Source of the DNA: Acrocarpospora catenulata
Lineage (GTDB): Bacteria; Actinomycetota; Actinomycetes; Streptosporangiales; Streptosporangiaceae
Reading direction: 5' to 3'
Length of the DNA stretch: 64,000 nucleotides
Assembly (NCBI RefSeq): GCF_018476525.1
Contig: NZ_JAHCST010000040.1
Location: forward strand, 19,545-83,544
This document shows, piece by piece, positions 43,224 through 51,081 of this stretch (positions are counted from its first letter, which is position 1; every line of letters starts with the position of its first letter). The position numbers and the translations under genes are program-made. Under the pieces are notes generated by a model. The model worked only from the letters and a program-made list of their open reading frames with translations. It was not told where the DNA came from and did not search any database.

Positions 43224-43420
43224 TTCCCGTGTCTCCCAGATCGAGCACGGTGGGGTCGCCCGCTACGCGGAGGCGCTCGGAGCCCGCCTGGAGCTGGTCG
43301 TTGACTTAGGCGACCGAACGGTGCGCTTGCCGGTCAGCGAGAAGCCGCTGGATGCCGCCTGAGCGCTGGATGAACGGGGCAAGATCGTCGTGCAAGCGGC
43401 TCATAAATTTGACCAAGCCC
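43224..43420 (+). pseudogene. 3' fragment of the HigA-like antitoxin gene (right direct repeat)
   Basis: Matches 29415-29633. The translation keeps SRVSQIEHGGVARYAEALG then LELVVDLGDRTVRLPVSEK and a stop, with an 18-bp in-frame deletion relative to the intact gene between two GTCGC/ATCGC short repeats. The HTH start and the toxin gene are absent. The matching sequence continues about 45 bp past the stop codon. Confidence 0.88.
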
Positions 43421-43513
43421 GGCGAGGGCGAGTAGCCCACTGCGTGGCTGAACAGGCGATGCACACGAATGTGGTAGCCGTTTCCATCACTTCGCGGGCA
43501 AGTCGGCCACCGC

Positions 43514-43723
43514 CTAACCTTCCGATCTCCCTTCGAGTCTCTTGACCTCTTCGAGGAGGGCGGCATGCACCTGATGCCGCTCATAGCCGCGCATCACGAC
43601 ATCGAAGGCGAGTTCTCGTAGCTCATCGCTGGTGATCTCGTTTGCTTCGATTCTTGCCCAGAGTGCATCCACCTGCTGGCGGCTGTAGCCCCGAAGGACC
43701 ACATCAAAGAGCTTGGCTCCCAT
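43514..43723 (-). CDS. Small DivIVA-domain-like protein with two repeated motifs
   Basis: A 69-residue protein with two copies of the motif FDVV-L/M-RGY-x-R-x-QV (residues 6-18 and 40-52). This motif is the N-terminal lipid-binding segment of DivIVA/Wag31, which marks cell poles. Here only motif plus short helix is repeated, with no long coiled coil. It stands alone between degraded sequences; a real small gene seems likely from the clean repeats and codon use. Confidence 0.7.
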   Translation of the reverse strand: MGAKLFDVVLRGYSRQQVDALWARIEANEITSDELRELAFDVVMRGYERHQVHAALLEEVKRLEGRSEG

Positions 43724-43956
43724 CAGGCGAGTAGCCCCTTTCGCTGCGACGGATACGAGCTGATGCGCCCGTTATGCCTGTTCGACTGGTGTCCGGTGAT
43801 GCTGGACAACTCCACGAGCAGCTTCATATGTGATCGCGATCCTCATCCAGGAAAGACGCGTGGTCAACACTCTGCACACGTTCCTGGATGCGCTTGCGAG
43901 CCGCTTGAGCGGGCAGTGACGATCTCCAAGCTGGCGGGTCGCGCTACCGTGCGTCC
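43724..43956. other. Intergenic region between the DivIVA-like and LRR-like genes
   Basis: About 230 bp without a gene that I can support; probably holds the two divergent promoters. Confidence 0.4.
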
Positions 43957-44763
43957 ATGGAGGACGATGCGGCTCCGCCCCTGATAGCGAACCGATGGGC
44001 CGACGCTGTCGGCGAAGGTGGACACTTGGCCGAGGAAGAGATCTGCCGGTGTTTCGATCAGTACGAGGTGCGTCCGCCGCACGTGGTGCGCTTCCATGCG
44101 CAGCGTCAGGACACTGCGTCTTCTGGCTGGCAGCACCTGCTCGACCTCGTGGAAGAAGCGGCGGCTGACGGCCGAGAGGTGTTCCGGCCTCTGGCTGAGC
44201 TCAGCCCCGCCGAACGGCGTCAAATCATCACACTGCCACCGACCATCGCCAAGCTCACCGAGGTCAGACACCTCGTCCTCTACGGCAGCAACCTGCTGCG
44301 GATCCCGCCGGAGATCGGCGCAATGACCAACCTGCAGGAGTTCACCCCCTACACGTCGCATCGCCTGCACTGGTTCCCCTACGAGCTGACCAGGTGCCGA
44401 CAACTGAAGGCCAGCACGGTCAGCACCCGTTCGCTGTACGGCAACTTCAAAGTTCGACCGCCGTTTCCTCCGTTGCAGTCGGGCAGAGCGGCGACCCGGG
44501 ACCTCGACCTCATGAACCTCGACCCCACGATGTGGGGAACCGACGCGATCCAGGCATGCAGCGTCTGCGACCGGCTGATCGCCGAAGCCGGCCTCTACCA
44601 AGTCTGGATCTCTCTGTGGGTGGGCACCGACACGCTTCCTCTTCTGGTCAACGCCTGTTCGCTGGATTGCATCGATGCGCTGCCCACTCCTTCAGAGGGC
44701 TATGTGCCAACACCGCACACCGGTGGGGTCGGCATTGTTCAGCCGCGAGCCGATTACGCGTAG
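43957..44763 (+). CDS. Leucine-rich-repeat-like hypothetical protein
   Basis: A 268-residue cytosolic protein. Residues about 90-135 carry an LRR-like run: IITLPPTIAKLTEVRHLVLYGSNLLRIPPEIGAMTNLQEF, with about 23-residue spacing. The C-terminal half has CSVCDRLI and CSLDCIDALP, four cysteines that could bind zinc. Similar proteins occur singly in actinomycetes; function is unknown. It ends just before another GGGGACACATT...GGGGCACAT motif. Confidence 0.72.
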   Translation: MEDDAAPPLIANRWADAVGEGGHLAEEEICRCFDQYEVRPPHVVRFHAQRQDTASSGWQHLLDLVEEAAADGREVFRPLAELSPAERRQIITLPPTIAKLTEVRHLVLYGSNLLRIPPEIGAMTNLQEFTPYTSHRLHWFPYELTRCRQLKASTVSTRSLYGNFKVRPPFPPLQSGRAATRDLDLMNLDPTMWGTDAIQACSVCDRLIAEAGLYQVWISLWVGTDTLPLLVNACSLDCIDALPTPSEGYVPTPHTGGVGIVQPRADYA

Positions 44764-44820
44764 CGGGTCGGGGACACATTCGGGGCACATGGTTCTGGAA
44801 AACGGCGACAACAAAGAACC
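44764..44820. other. Short region with a repeated GGGxCACAT motif
   Basis: GGGGACACATTCGGGGCACATGG at 44770-44792 is similar to motifs at 23033-23054 and 29724-29743 and again borders decayed genes. Confidence 0.4.
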
Positions 44821-44990
44821 GAGACGCCGGCGGCCGCCCAGATCGTCTTCCGGATGGAGGAGGCGCCGATTTCGAGCGACCGGGTCTTCGCGACCTGAGC
44901 TGGCAGCCGGGTGCGTTTCTAGGAGCTTCAGCGCAGCATCGACCAGCCAGGAGCTGGCCTCTCCCTGCCGAACGGCGACGCCCCGCCCGC
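44821..44990 (-). pseudogene. Fragment of a beta-propeller gene related to 42077-43201
   Basis: The sequence is clearly homologous to 42837-43014 of the intact gene, in the same orientation, with substitutions, short deletions and frame loss. No start or remaining blades are present. Confidence 0.82.
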
Positions 44991-45096
44991 TCAACGAAAG
45001 TCAGCGCCTCCGGGTGCTCCCGCACCCACGCGCCGCGCCCGAAGAAGACCGAGCGGTTCCGCACCACGTCGGCCAGCCGACAGATCGTTTACACCC
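44991..45096. other. Remnant sequence between pseudogene and monooxygenase
   Basis: On the minus strand a short open stretch reads VVRNRSVFFGRGAWVREHPEALTFVERAG, which looks like a protein fragment, but no start and no family can be assigned. Confidence 0.35.
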
Positions 45097-45429
45097 TCAG
45101 TCTGAGCCGGGAACGGCCATCTCGCCCAGAGCCGACCAGTCATCCTGGGGGATCACGAAGTTCACGATCTTCGGCGTGCGCACCAGGTGCGGTGGGAGCG
45201 TCAGTCGCGCGGTCTTGAAGTGCTCGGAGTTGACGTGCGCGGCGCCGGCATCAGCGTCCCGGAACGCCTCAACGAGGACGTACTCGTCGGGGTCGTCCAG
45301 ACTGCGGGACCAATCGAACCAGAGGCAGCCGGGTTCCTTCCGCGTTGCGGCGGTGAAGTCGGCCGTGATCTGGGGCCAGCGGTCGGCGTCCTCGGGCCGG
45401 ACCTGGAACTTGGCCGTGATGAAGATCAT
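45097..45429 (-). CDS. Antibiotic biosynthesis monooxygenase (ABM) / quinol monooxygenase-like protein
   Basis: A 110-residue ferredoxin-like fold protein, start ATG 45429 with CAGGAGAAC upstream. The pattern FQVRPEDADRWPQITADFTAATRKEPGCLWFDWSRS, then EYVLVEAFRDADAGAAHVNSEHF is typical of the YgiN/ABM group (cofactor-free oxidation of quinols, or redox stress response). A broken HTH gene lies just upstream on the same strand. Confidence 0.85.
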   Translation of the reverse strand: MIFITAKFQVRPEDADRWPQITADFTAATRKEPGCLWFDWSRSLDDPDEYVLVEAFRDADAGAAHVNSEHFKTARLTLPPHLVRTPKIVNFVIPQDDWSALGEMAVPGSD

Positions 45430-45446
45430 CAGTTCTCCTGCCTGGA

Positions 45447-45683
45447 TCATGGCCCCGGGTGCGAGCCGTGGCCGGGGTTGCCGATTTCGTACTGCGTCAT
45501 CCTGCGGTAGAGCGTTGCGCGGCCGATGCCGAGCATTTCCGCAGCCTAGGCGGCGGTGATGCCCGGCTGAGTGAGGCACCGGATGATCTCCAGGACGCCG
45601 GCACCCGGGTAGTCGGGGAGCGCGATCGGATCAGCGTCGCGACGCGCAGAGGCCTGGACGGCAGCAGCCAGTGATCGCTTCAC
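45447..45683 (-). pseudogene. Small Fis/resolvase-type HTH protein gene with an in-frame TAG
   Basis: A 79-codon frame from GTG 45683. Codon 46 is TAG (45546-45548) within GITAA-stop-AAEMLGIGRATLYRRMTQYEIG, where Glu or Lys would be expected. The second half is a clear helix-turn-helix of the resolvase-C/Fis type. Possibly the former regulator of the ABM gene that begins 18 bp downstream; a sequencing error is the alternative. Confidence 0.65.
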
Positions 45684-45875
45684 CTTGAACCTCCTGGGGA
45701 CGACGCCTCGTCGCGCCGGGGCCCTCAGGATAGGCGGCCCTCCAGGGTGTCCACGGTCGCAATATGAGACAGTCGGCTACTCACACTGCCCAAGCCGAGA
45801 TCAACGGCATGGCAGGCGCATCCGCGTCACCCAGCCAACAGTGATCTGGGCGGAACCGCCCGACAAAGATATTCC

Positions 45876-45904
45876 TTGACACGAATATTCGTTGTGGAGA
45901 ATAC
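45876..45904 (+). promoter_or_regulatory. Promoter with palindromic operator for the ArsR-SRPBCC gene
   Basis: TTGACA (45876-45881) and a GAATAC/AGAATA-type -10 (45898-45904) are separated by about 17 bp. The spacer contains the perfect palindrome ACGAATATTCGT (45881-45892). A repressor bound there would block polymerase. The start codon ATG 45913 lies so close to the expected transcription start that the mRNA may be leaderless. Confidence 0.7.
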
Positions 45905-45912
45905 TTCTCTCC

Positions 45913-46779
45913 ATGGACGCACTCCTCACCGCATTGGCCGACCCGGCCCGCTGGCAGCTCGTGAGCCTGTTGGCCCAGCGGCCCCGCTCGGTCGGCGTTC
46001 TCGCCCAGCTCGCCCAGGCGCGCCAGCCGCAGACGACCAAACACCTGCAGACCCTTGAGCGCGTCGGCGTCGTCACCTCCCAGCGCACCGGCCAGCGCCG
46101 CATCTATGCGCTCCAGCCGGTGCCCCTGCGGGAACTGGCGGCTGCGCTCAGCCGACTCGCCGACACCGCGGAGCAGAACGGCGGCCTGCGCGAGACCTAC
46201 GACCGCCACGGGCTCAGCCTCCGCGCAGAGCGGCTCGCCGCGGAGGAGTCGGGGTGGGCCGACGGTCGCTCCTTCAGGTTCCTCCGGTCGCTGACGGGAC
46301 GCCCCGAGCTGGTCTGGCGGCACCTGACCGAGACCGCCCTGCTCGCCCGTTGGTGGGCGCCCGACGACCTGCGCGTGTCCGAGCTCGTCTTCGAGGCGCG
46401 ACCGGGTGGGCGGATCGTCCTGGAGTACCGCGATGCCGAGGACGCCGACGGCTCCGACCTGGTCGCCGGGCGCGCGGAGGGAGTCGTCGACGAGATGCGT
46501 CCCGGGGAGCGCCTCGCCTACCGGCTCTCCCCGCTGCTTCCCGACGGGGGCCTGGCCTTCACCGCCCACGTCGACCTCGCCCTCCGGCCCACCGGCACCG
46601 GCACCGACCTCGACGTCCACTACCGGATCACCGACAGCACAGTCGACTCCGCGGACTTCATCGCAGGCATCGAGATCGGCTTCGGCCAGAGCCTCGACAA
46701 GCTCGCGGCGACCCTCGCCGCGGGTTCCTCGAGCACCGACAACACCGAGCACGACACCGATACAAGGAGCACGAAATGA
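45913..46779 (+). CDS. ArsR-family HTH fused to an SRPBCC (AHSA1) domain
   Basis: A 288-residue fusion. Residues 1-95 form a winged helix (LADPARWQLVSLLAQRP, then QPQTTKHLQTLERVGVV). Residues about 130-270 are an Activator-of-Hsp90-like START domain: LTGRPELVWRHLTETALLARWWAP, GGRIVLEYRDAE and a C-terminal helix GIEIGFGQSLDKLAATL. The START cavity may bind the ligand that releases the operator. Its stop overlaps the DHFR-like gene (ATGA), so the pair is one unit. Confidence 0.87.
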   Translation: MDALLTALADPARWQLVSLLAQRPRSVGVLAQLAQARQPQTTKHLQTLERVGVVTSQRTGQRRIYALQPVPLRELAAALSRLADTAEQNGGLRETYDRHGLSLRAERLAAEESGWADGRSFRFLRSLTGRPELVWRHLTETALLARWWAPDDLRVSELVFEARPGGRIVLEYRDAEDADGSDLVAGRAEGVVDEMRPGERLAYRLSPLLPDGGLAFTAHVDLALRPTGTGTDLDVHYRITDSTVDSADFIAGIEIGFGQSLDKLAATLAAGSSSTDNTEHDTDTRSTK

Positions 46780-47375
46780 CCAACTCGACCAGCCGCAGGG
46801 TGACCGCGAACCTGAACCTCACCCTTGACGGGCGGTACAACGGCCCCGGTGGGCCCAGCGATTTCGGTGCGTTCGCCCCGTATGTGACCACCGAGGTCGC
46901 GCGAGACCACATGACCCGCATGTGGGAGGGCGCGACGACGGCGCTGCTCGGACGGGGCAATGCCGAGGGATTCATGGGGTACTGGCCGTCGGTCGCCGAG
47001 AACGAGAACGCCGATCCACGTGATCGTGGATACGCGAAGTGGCTGGTCGACACAGAAAAGGTGGTCCTTTCGACCACCTTGACCGAAGCGCCGTGGGAAC
47101 GCACCCGCGTGGTGAACGCCCCCGCCGCGGATGTCGTCATGAACCTCAAGACCACTGGTGAGGGCGACATCCTCGTCAACAGCAGCGCCAGCGTCATCAA
47201 GGCGCTCCTCTCGGCAGACCTGCTCGACCGGCTGTACCTCATGATCTTCCCCGAGATCGCCGGAGGTGGGCAGCGACTGTTCGACGACGGCCTGCCGGCT
47301 TCGAAGTGGACGCTCACCCATCAGGAGACCGGCGAGCTGGGCGAGATCGCCATGGTCTACGACCGCGCACGCTGA
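46776..47375 (+). CDS. Dihydrofolate reductase-family (RibD C-terminal-like) protein
   Basis: A 199-residue protein of the DHFR/RibD_C fold. The opening VTANLNLTLDGRYNG, the WEGATTALLGRGNAEGF segment and GDILVNSSASVIKALLSADLLDRLYLMIFPEIAGGG are family landmarks; the last is the NADPH-binding region. Members of this group act as reductases on pterins or related heterocycles, usually of unknown substrate. AAGGAGC precedes the start. Regulation by the upstream ArsR-SRPBCC protein is likely. Confidence 0.87.
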   Translation: MTNSTSRRVTANLNLTLDGRYNGPGGPSDFGAFAPYVTTEVARDHMTRMWEGATTALLGRGNAEGFMGYWPSVAENENADPRDRGYAKWLVDTEKVVLSTTLTEAPWERTRVVNAPAADVVMNLKTTGEGDILVNSSASVIKALLSADLLDRLYLMIFPEIAGGGQRLFDDGLPASKWTLTHQETGELGEIAMVYDRAR

Positions 47376-47519
47376 GCCGGCCGATCCCCAGCCTGATCCG
47401 AGGCTGACGCCCGGTGCCCTGAACTTCAACGGCGCATCGAGGAACGAGATCGCCAGGACCATGCCCAGCCACACAAAGCCGACCGCCACGACCATGGCGT
47501 CGGAAGGGTCACGGTTGCC

Positions 47520-48197
47520 TCAGTCCTCGATGCGGGCCTTGACGCAGCACCGGTCGGGTTCGGGATCCAGGCAAGCCGACACGGTGCCGCAGCCCAGTCC
47601 TTCGGCGACTCCCTGGACGAAGTCCCGGTTCAGCCCGCAAACCAGCGTCGTGTGCTTGCGGGCGAGTGAGTCGAACGGGCAATTGTTCAGCACGACGGCA
47701 CCTGCTTCGATGTGCGGTTCATAGCCTTGACTGCCCAGCACCATGGCCACAGCGGCCAGCGGCTCGCGGGCATGCACGCCGTCCGCGGCGCCTCCGACAG
47801 CGCGTCCTTCCTCGCGTGCGACCTCGTGCAGCGCCTGCGGCAGCGGCACGCCCTCGGCGGCGCGGGTCACGGCGGCCGCGAGGATGTCGCCGACCAGGTC
47901 GTAGCGCCTGGGTGGTAGCGAAACGACGAACTCCCGCGTCCCGCGTCGGTACAGCTTGCTCGGTCGCCCGGCGCCCGGACCCGACTTCCCGCTCAGGCGC
48001 CGGTACTCGACCCCCAGCAACCCCTCGGAGACCAGTCGGTCGAGGTGGAAGTTCACGTTGTGCTGGGCGACGCCGAGGGCTGCGGCCGCCTGCTCACGGC
48101 CGACAGGCCTTGGCTGGGCGACCACGTACTCGTACAGGGCCCGGCGTGTGTCGTCGGCCAACGCGCCGATCCCGGCGGCCTGCGATCCCAGATCCAT
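47520..48197 (-). CDS. SufR/ArsR-type HTH regulator with C-terminal cysteine cluster
   Basis: A 225-residue regulator. The N-terminal winged helix reads ADDTRRALYEYVVAQPRPVGREQAAAALGVAQHNVNFHLDRLV. The C-terminal domain carries NNCPFDSLARKH, CGLNRDFVQGVAEGLGCG and RCCVKARI, whose cysteines resemble the Fe-S ligand set of the SufR/COG2345 group. A redox- or iron-responsive role is plausible. It is divergent from the membrane protein-folE operon, with inverted TTCTAAAAC sites in the gap. Confidence 0.82.
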   Translation of the reverse strand: MDLGSQAAGIGALADDTRRALYEYVVAQPRPVGREQAAAALGVAQHNVNFHLDRLVSEGLLGVEYRRLSGKSGPGAGRPSKLYRRGTREFVVSLPPRRYDLVGDILAAAVTRAAEGVPLPQALHEVAREEGRAVGGAADGVHAREPLAAVAMVLGSQGYEPHIEAGAVVLNNCPFDSLARKHTTLVCGLNRDFVQGVAEGLGCGTVSACLDPEPDRCCVKARIED

Positions 48198-48204
48198 GCC
48201 CGAA

Positions 48205-48272
48205 TTCTAAAACACAAGTCGCTTGACACAAGAACCTCGGCATTCTAATTTCGAGAAACTTCCGTTTTAGAA
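48205..48272. promoter_or_regulatory. Divergent promoter with inverted TTCTAAAAC/GTTTTAGAA sites
   Basis: TTCTAAAAC at 48205-48213 is the exact reverse complement of GTTTTAGAA at 48264-48272. A third related half site TTCTAAT...GAGAA lies at 48243-48257. TTGACA at 48223-48228 and TCTAAT at 48244-48249 form a plausible plus-strand promoter between them. The likely ligand is the HTH protein encoded at 47520-48197. Confidence 0.65.
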
Positions 48273-48288
48273 GCGAGGAGAGCAAACC

Positions 48289-48588
48289 ATGGTCGAAGCC
48301 ATGCAGACCGCTGCTGCCGGTGCCGGCGCCCGGCTCGGCGCAGACCGCGCCTCCCGCCTGCTACGCACCCTGCTCGCGGTGGGGGTCATCGAGATCGTGG
48401 CCGGGATCGTGGTCGCCCTCGCGCCTCGATTCGGCGGCCCTCTGGTCGCCGCGTGGCTGGCCGGCATCATCGTCAACCTGGTCACCATGGGTGAGTTCTC
48501 CGACGTAGCCCTGCGCGACGTCGGCCTGCTCGTGGCCGCGGTCGCGCTGACCCTGCTGGCCTGGGACCACCACAAGGACTCGGCGTGA
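48289..48588 (+). CDS. Small three-helix membrane protein
   Basis: A 99-residue protein with three hydrophobic helices (about residues 26-46, 48-66 and 75-92) and a short basic N-terminus. No family name comes to mind. GCGAGGAGAG is the ribosome site. It overlaps folE by 4 bp (GTGA), so it is in one operon with GTP cyclohydrolase and probably serves the same regulon. Confidence 0.75.
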   Translation: MVEAMQTAAAGAGARLGADRASRLLRTLLAVGVIEIVAGIVVALAPRFGGPLVAAWLAGIIVNLVTMGEFSDVALRDVGLLVAAVALTLLAWDHHKDSA

Positions 48589-49214
48589 GCTCGACGGCGG
48601 TGGCTCCACACTCGCAGGCGCGCGATCGCCGGCGGCCGCGCATCACGCCCACGCGGCCGGAGACCGACCCCGGGGCGGCCGAGAAGGCGGCCGTGGACCT
48701 CCTCACCGCCCTGGGCCTCGACCTCACCGACGAGAACCTCGTCGACACCCCACGGCGCATGGCGCACGCCCTGCTCGAGATGACCACTGCCTCCGACTTC
48801 GAACTCACCACCTTCCCCAACAGCGAGGGGTACGACGAACTCGTGCTGGTCCAGGGCATCCCCGTCCAGTCGCTGTGCGAGCACCACATGCTCCCCTTCG
48901 TCGGCCTCGCCCACGTCGGCTACCTGCCCGGAACACGCATCCTCGGCCTGTCGAAGTTCGCCCGCATGGTCGACTTCCACGCCCGACAACCACAGACCCA
49001 GGAACGGCTGACCCAGCGCATCGCCGACCACCTCCAACAGGGGCTGCAGCCGCGCGGAGTCGGCGTCGTCATCGAGGCCGAGCACGCCTGCATGAGCCTG
49101 CGCGGTGCCCGCGCCCCCGGCGCGCGCACCGTCACCTCCGCCCTCTTCGGCCACCTACGCGACGATCCACGAAGCCGCGCCGAGTTCCTCGCACTCACCA
49201 GGAGCAAGACATGA
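48585..49214 (+). CDS. folE: GTP cyclohydrolase I
   Basis: A 209-residue enzyme that converts GTP to dihydroneopterin triphosphate, the first step of folate/pterin synthesis. SLCEHHMLPFVGLAHVGYLP holds the zinc Cys and catalytic histidines, GLSKFARMVDFHARQPQTQERLT the helix of the active site, and EAEHACMSLRGAR the second zinc cysteine. The first 30 residues are a variable leader. It is probably a second, specialised folE copy rather than the housekeeping folate gene, given its regulated context (inference). Confidence 0.92.
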   Translation: MSSTAVAPHSQARDRRRPRITPTRPETDPGAAEKAAVDLLTALGLDLTDENLVDTPRRMAHALLEMTTASDFELTTFPNSEGYDELVLVQGIPVQSLCEHHMLPFVGLAHVGYLPGTRILGLSKFARMVDFHARQPQTQERLTQRIADHLQQGLQPRGVGVVIEAEHACMSLRGARAPGARTVTSALFGHLRDDPRSRAEFLALTRSKT

Positions 49215-49267
49215 ACATCGTCGTGATCGGAAGGAGGACTGGCCCACTGTTCGTGTCGCCGGCGTAG
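49211..49267 (+). pseudogene. Stub of an NAD(P)-binding SDR gene
   Basis: The ATG overlaps the folE stop (ATGA) and encodes MNIVVIG followed by RRTGPLFV and a TAG, only 18 residues. MNIVVIG-GTG is the usual opening of NmrA-like SDR proteins, so the third gene of the folE operon was probably lost by deletion just after its start. Confidence 0.6.
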
Positions 49268-49321
49268 GCCTCCAGTTCGAAGATGCGGGCGGCGGCGTGC
49301 GGCCGGCAAAGTTCTGCAGGG

Positions 49322-49349
49322 CCGGCTTCCCCGGGGATGGGGAAGCCGG
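49322..49349 (-). terminator. Hairpin terminator downstream of the secreted protein gene
   Basis: CCGGCTTCCCC (49322-49332) pairs perfectly with GGGGAAGCCGG (49339-49349) around a 6-nt loop, 11 bp after the minus-strand stop at 49360. It may work in both directions for the convergent folE transcript. Confidence 0.75.
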
Positions 49350-49359
49350 TCGGGTGTGT

Positions 49360-51081
49360 TCAGGGTGTCGGGCAGGGTTGTCCGGGAGTGGTGAGTGAGG
49401 CGTGGGCATGGCTCACGATGATGTCGATGCCGGCCACGGTGGTGATGTGGATGGCGTTGACGGCGATGCCCTTGCCTGCGCCGTACGGTGTGCGTTCGTT
49501 GATGACGATCCTGGCGACCAGTGGGATGTTGATCGTCTGGTTGACCGTGGGGTTGGTGATCGTGGCGCCGTTCACCTTCAGTTGGGTGAGGTGGACTGAG
49601 CCGGTGGTGGTTACAGCGCCGGTGGAGTCCTCGGTGGCGGCGGCCTCGGCCTTGATTTCCTTGGCGGTGACCAGGCCGCCGAGCAGGCTGAGGTCGGCTG
49701 TGGTGGCGCGGGCCTTGGCCGTACGCAGGCCCGCGGGCCCGGTGACGCCGGACGCCTCGGTGGTGATGATCCCGAGCGAGCCGAGCGTGGACAGGGTGGC
49801 GCCGGCGATCGTGGCGTCGTCGGAGCCGGGTGTCACCGTGCAGGACAGGTCCGACGGGGCCAGCGGGCCGATGTTGATCAGCGGGGCGTGGACCTTGCCG
49901 CCGTGCGCATGGGCGTCGAAGGAGAGGATCGGCGGCACGAAGGTCACCGAGGCGCAGCCCGGAGCGTTGATGCCCACGCGTTGAGAGACGTCCTGGGCAC
50001 AGGTCGTGTACTCGCCGGCGGAGGAGGCGGTGACCTTGACCTCGACCGTGCAGCTTGTCGCGCCCGCGGCCAGCCCGCCCGCGACGGTCACCGTGCCGCC
50101 GCCCGCCGGTGCGGTGACGGCGGGAGCGGCGCAGGTCGTGACCGGTGCGCCCGCCGCGACCTTCAGCCCGTCGGGCAGCGCGACCTTGAACGACCACCCG
50201 TTCTTCTCGCGCAGGTCGCTGGTGTTGGTGACGGTGAGGATCAGCTTCGCCGACTGCCCCACCTCGGTCGAACCGGGGGAGTAGCCGACGTCGAGCTGCG
50301 GTGTGACGTCCAGGATGCGAACGTTGTCGAAGGCGGCGTCGTTGCCGATCCCGCTCGGCTGCAGGTTGACCAGCCGGATCCCGACCTGGGACCCGTTGAA
50401 CAGCACGGGCGCGTCGCTGGTGTACGTGCCGACGGCGATCCCGCTCACGACCGTCCCGGGGTTGTCGCACGGGTCGATCGGGCTGCTGAACGTGGGGATC
50501 ACCGTCGCCCCGTCCAGCAGATAGAACCCGAGCTTGGCATGGTTGGTGAAGCAGTTGACCGACGCCGCGTCGACGGAGAAGGTGATGAACCGGCTGGCGG
50601 CTCCGATGTCGATCGGATTGACGGTCTCCAACTGGACCTTGTTCGCCCCCGGACTGGCGCCGTTGGTGTACGCCGTCACCGCGTGGTTGGTCGCCGGATC
50701 GTTGCCCGCCCACTGCCCGAGAACTCCCGCGAGCTGCCGGACCGAACCCCAGAACCCGGCGCACGGCACGCCGATCGGTGGCGGCGCGGCCGGGTTCGAC
50801 TGGCTGGCGATGATGCCGTTGCAGGCGGTTAGCCAGGCCGGGTCGGCCGTGTAGGTCGCGTTGACCGGAGCCGGTCCCGTGTAGCCGGTGACCAGAATGG
50901 GCGTCGCGCCCTGGCCGTTCTCGAATTCCTCGCTGAACACGATTCGGGGAGCGGCTGGAATTCCAGGTGTACCGGGATCCGCGATCGCCGGGGATGCCGC
51001 CACGGTCGCCGGGACCAGGGCGAGGACCGCCAGGCAGGCCATCCTCGTACCGACGGGGAAACGGAACTGAAATCTTCGCAA
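49360..51081 (-). CDS. Secreted multidomain protein with DUF11-like and choice-of-anchor P-type regions
   Basis: A protein of 573 residues if started at TTG 51081, which has GAAGGGA 6-7 nt upstream (an earlier TTG at 51132 is possible). The signal peptide is RRFQFRFPVGTRMACLAVLALVPATVAASPAIA. A jelly-roll-like region follows (RIVFSEEFENGQG to DNVRILD), then a DUF11/CARDB-like bacterial Ig domain (AKLILTVTNTSDLREKNGW), and a C-terminal SFDAHAHGGKV...domain typical of choice-of-anchor P proteins. No sortase motif is seen, so it is likely free or loosely wall-bound. Confidence 0.78.
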   Translation of the reverse strand: MRRFQFRFPVGTRMACLAVLALVPATVAASPAIADPGTPGIPAAPRIVFSEEFENGQGATPILVTGYTGPAPVNATYTADPAWLTACNGIIASQSNPAAPPPIGVPCAGFWGSVRQLAGVLGQWAGNDPATNHAVTAYTNGASPGANKVQLETVNPIDIGAASRFITFSVDAASVNCFTNHAKLGFYLLDGATVIPTFSSPIDPCDNPGTVVSGIAVGTYTSDAPVLFNGSQVGIRLVNLQPSGIGNDAAFDNVRILDVTPQLDVGYSPGSTEVGQSAKLILTVTNTSDLREKNGWSFKVALPDGLKVAAGAPVTTCAAPAVTAPAGGGTVTVAGGLAAGATSCTVEVKVTASSAGEYTTCAQDVSQRVGINAPGCASVTFVPPILSFDAHAHGGKVHAPLINIGPLAPSDLSCTVTPGSDDATIAGATLSTLGSLGIITTEASGVTGPAGLRTAKARATTADLSLLGGLVTAKEIKAEAAATEDSTGAVTTTGSVHLTQLKVNGATITNPTVNQTINIPLVARIVINERTPYGAGKGIAVNAIHITTVAGIDIIVSHAHASLTTPGQPCPTP

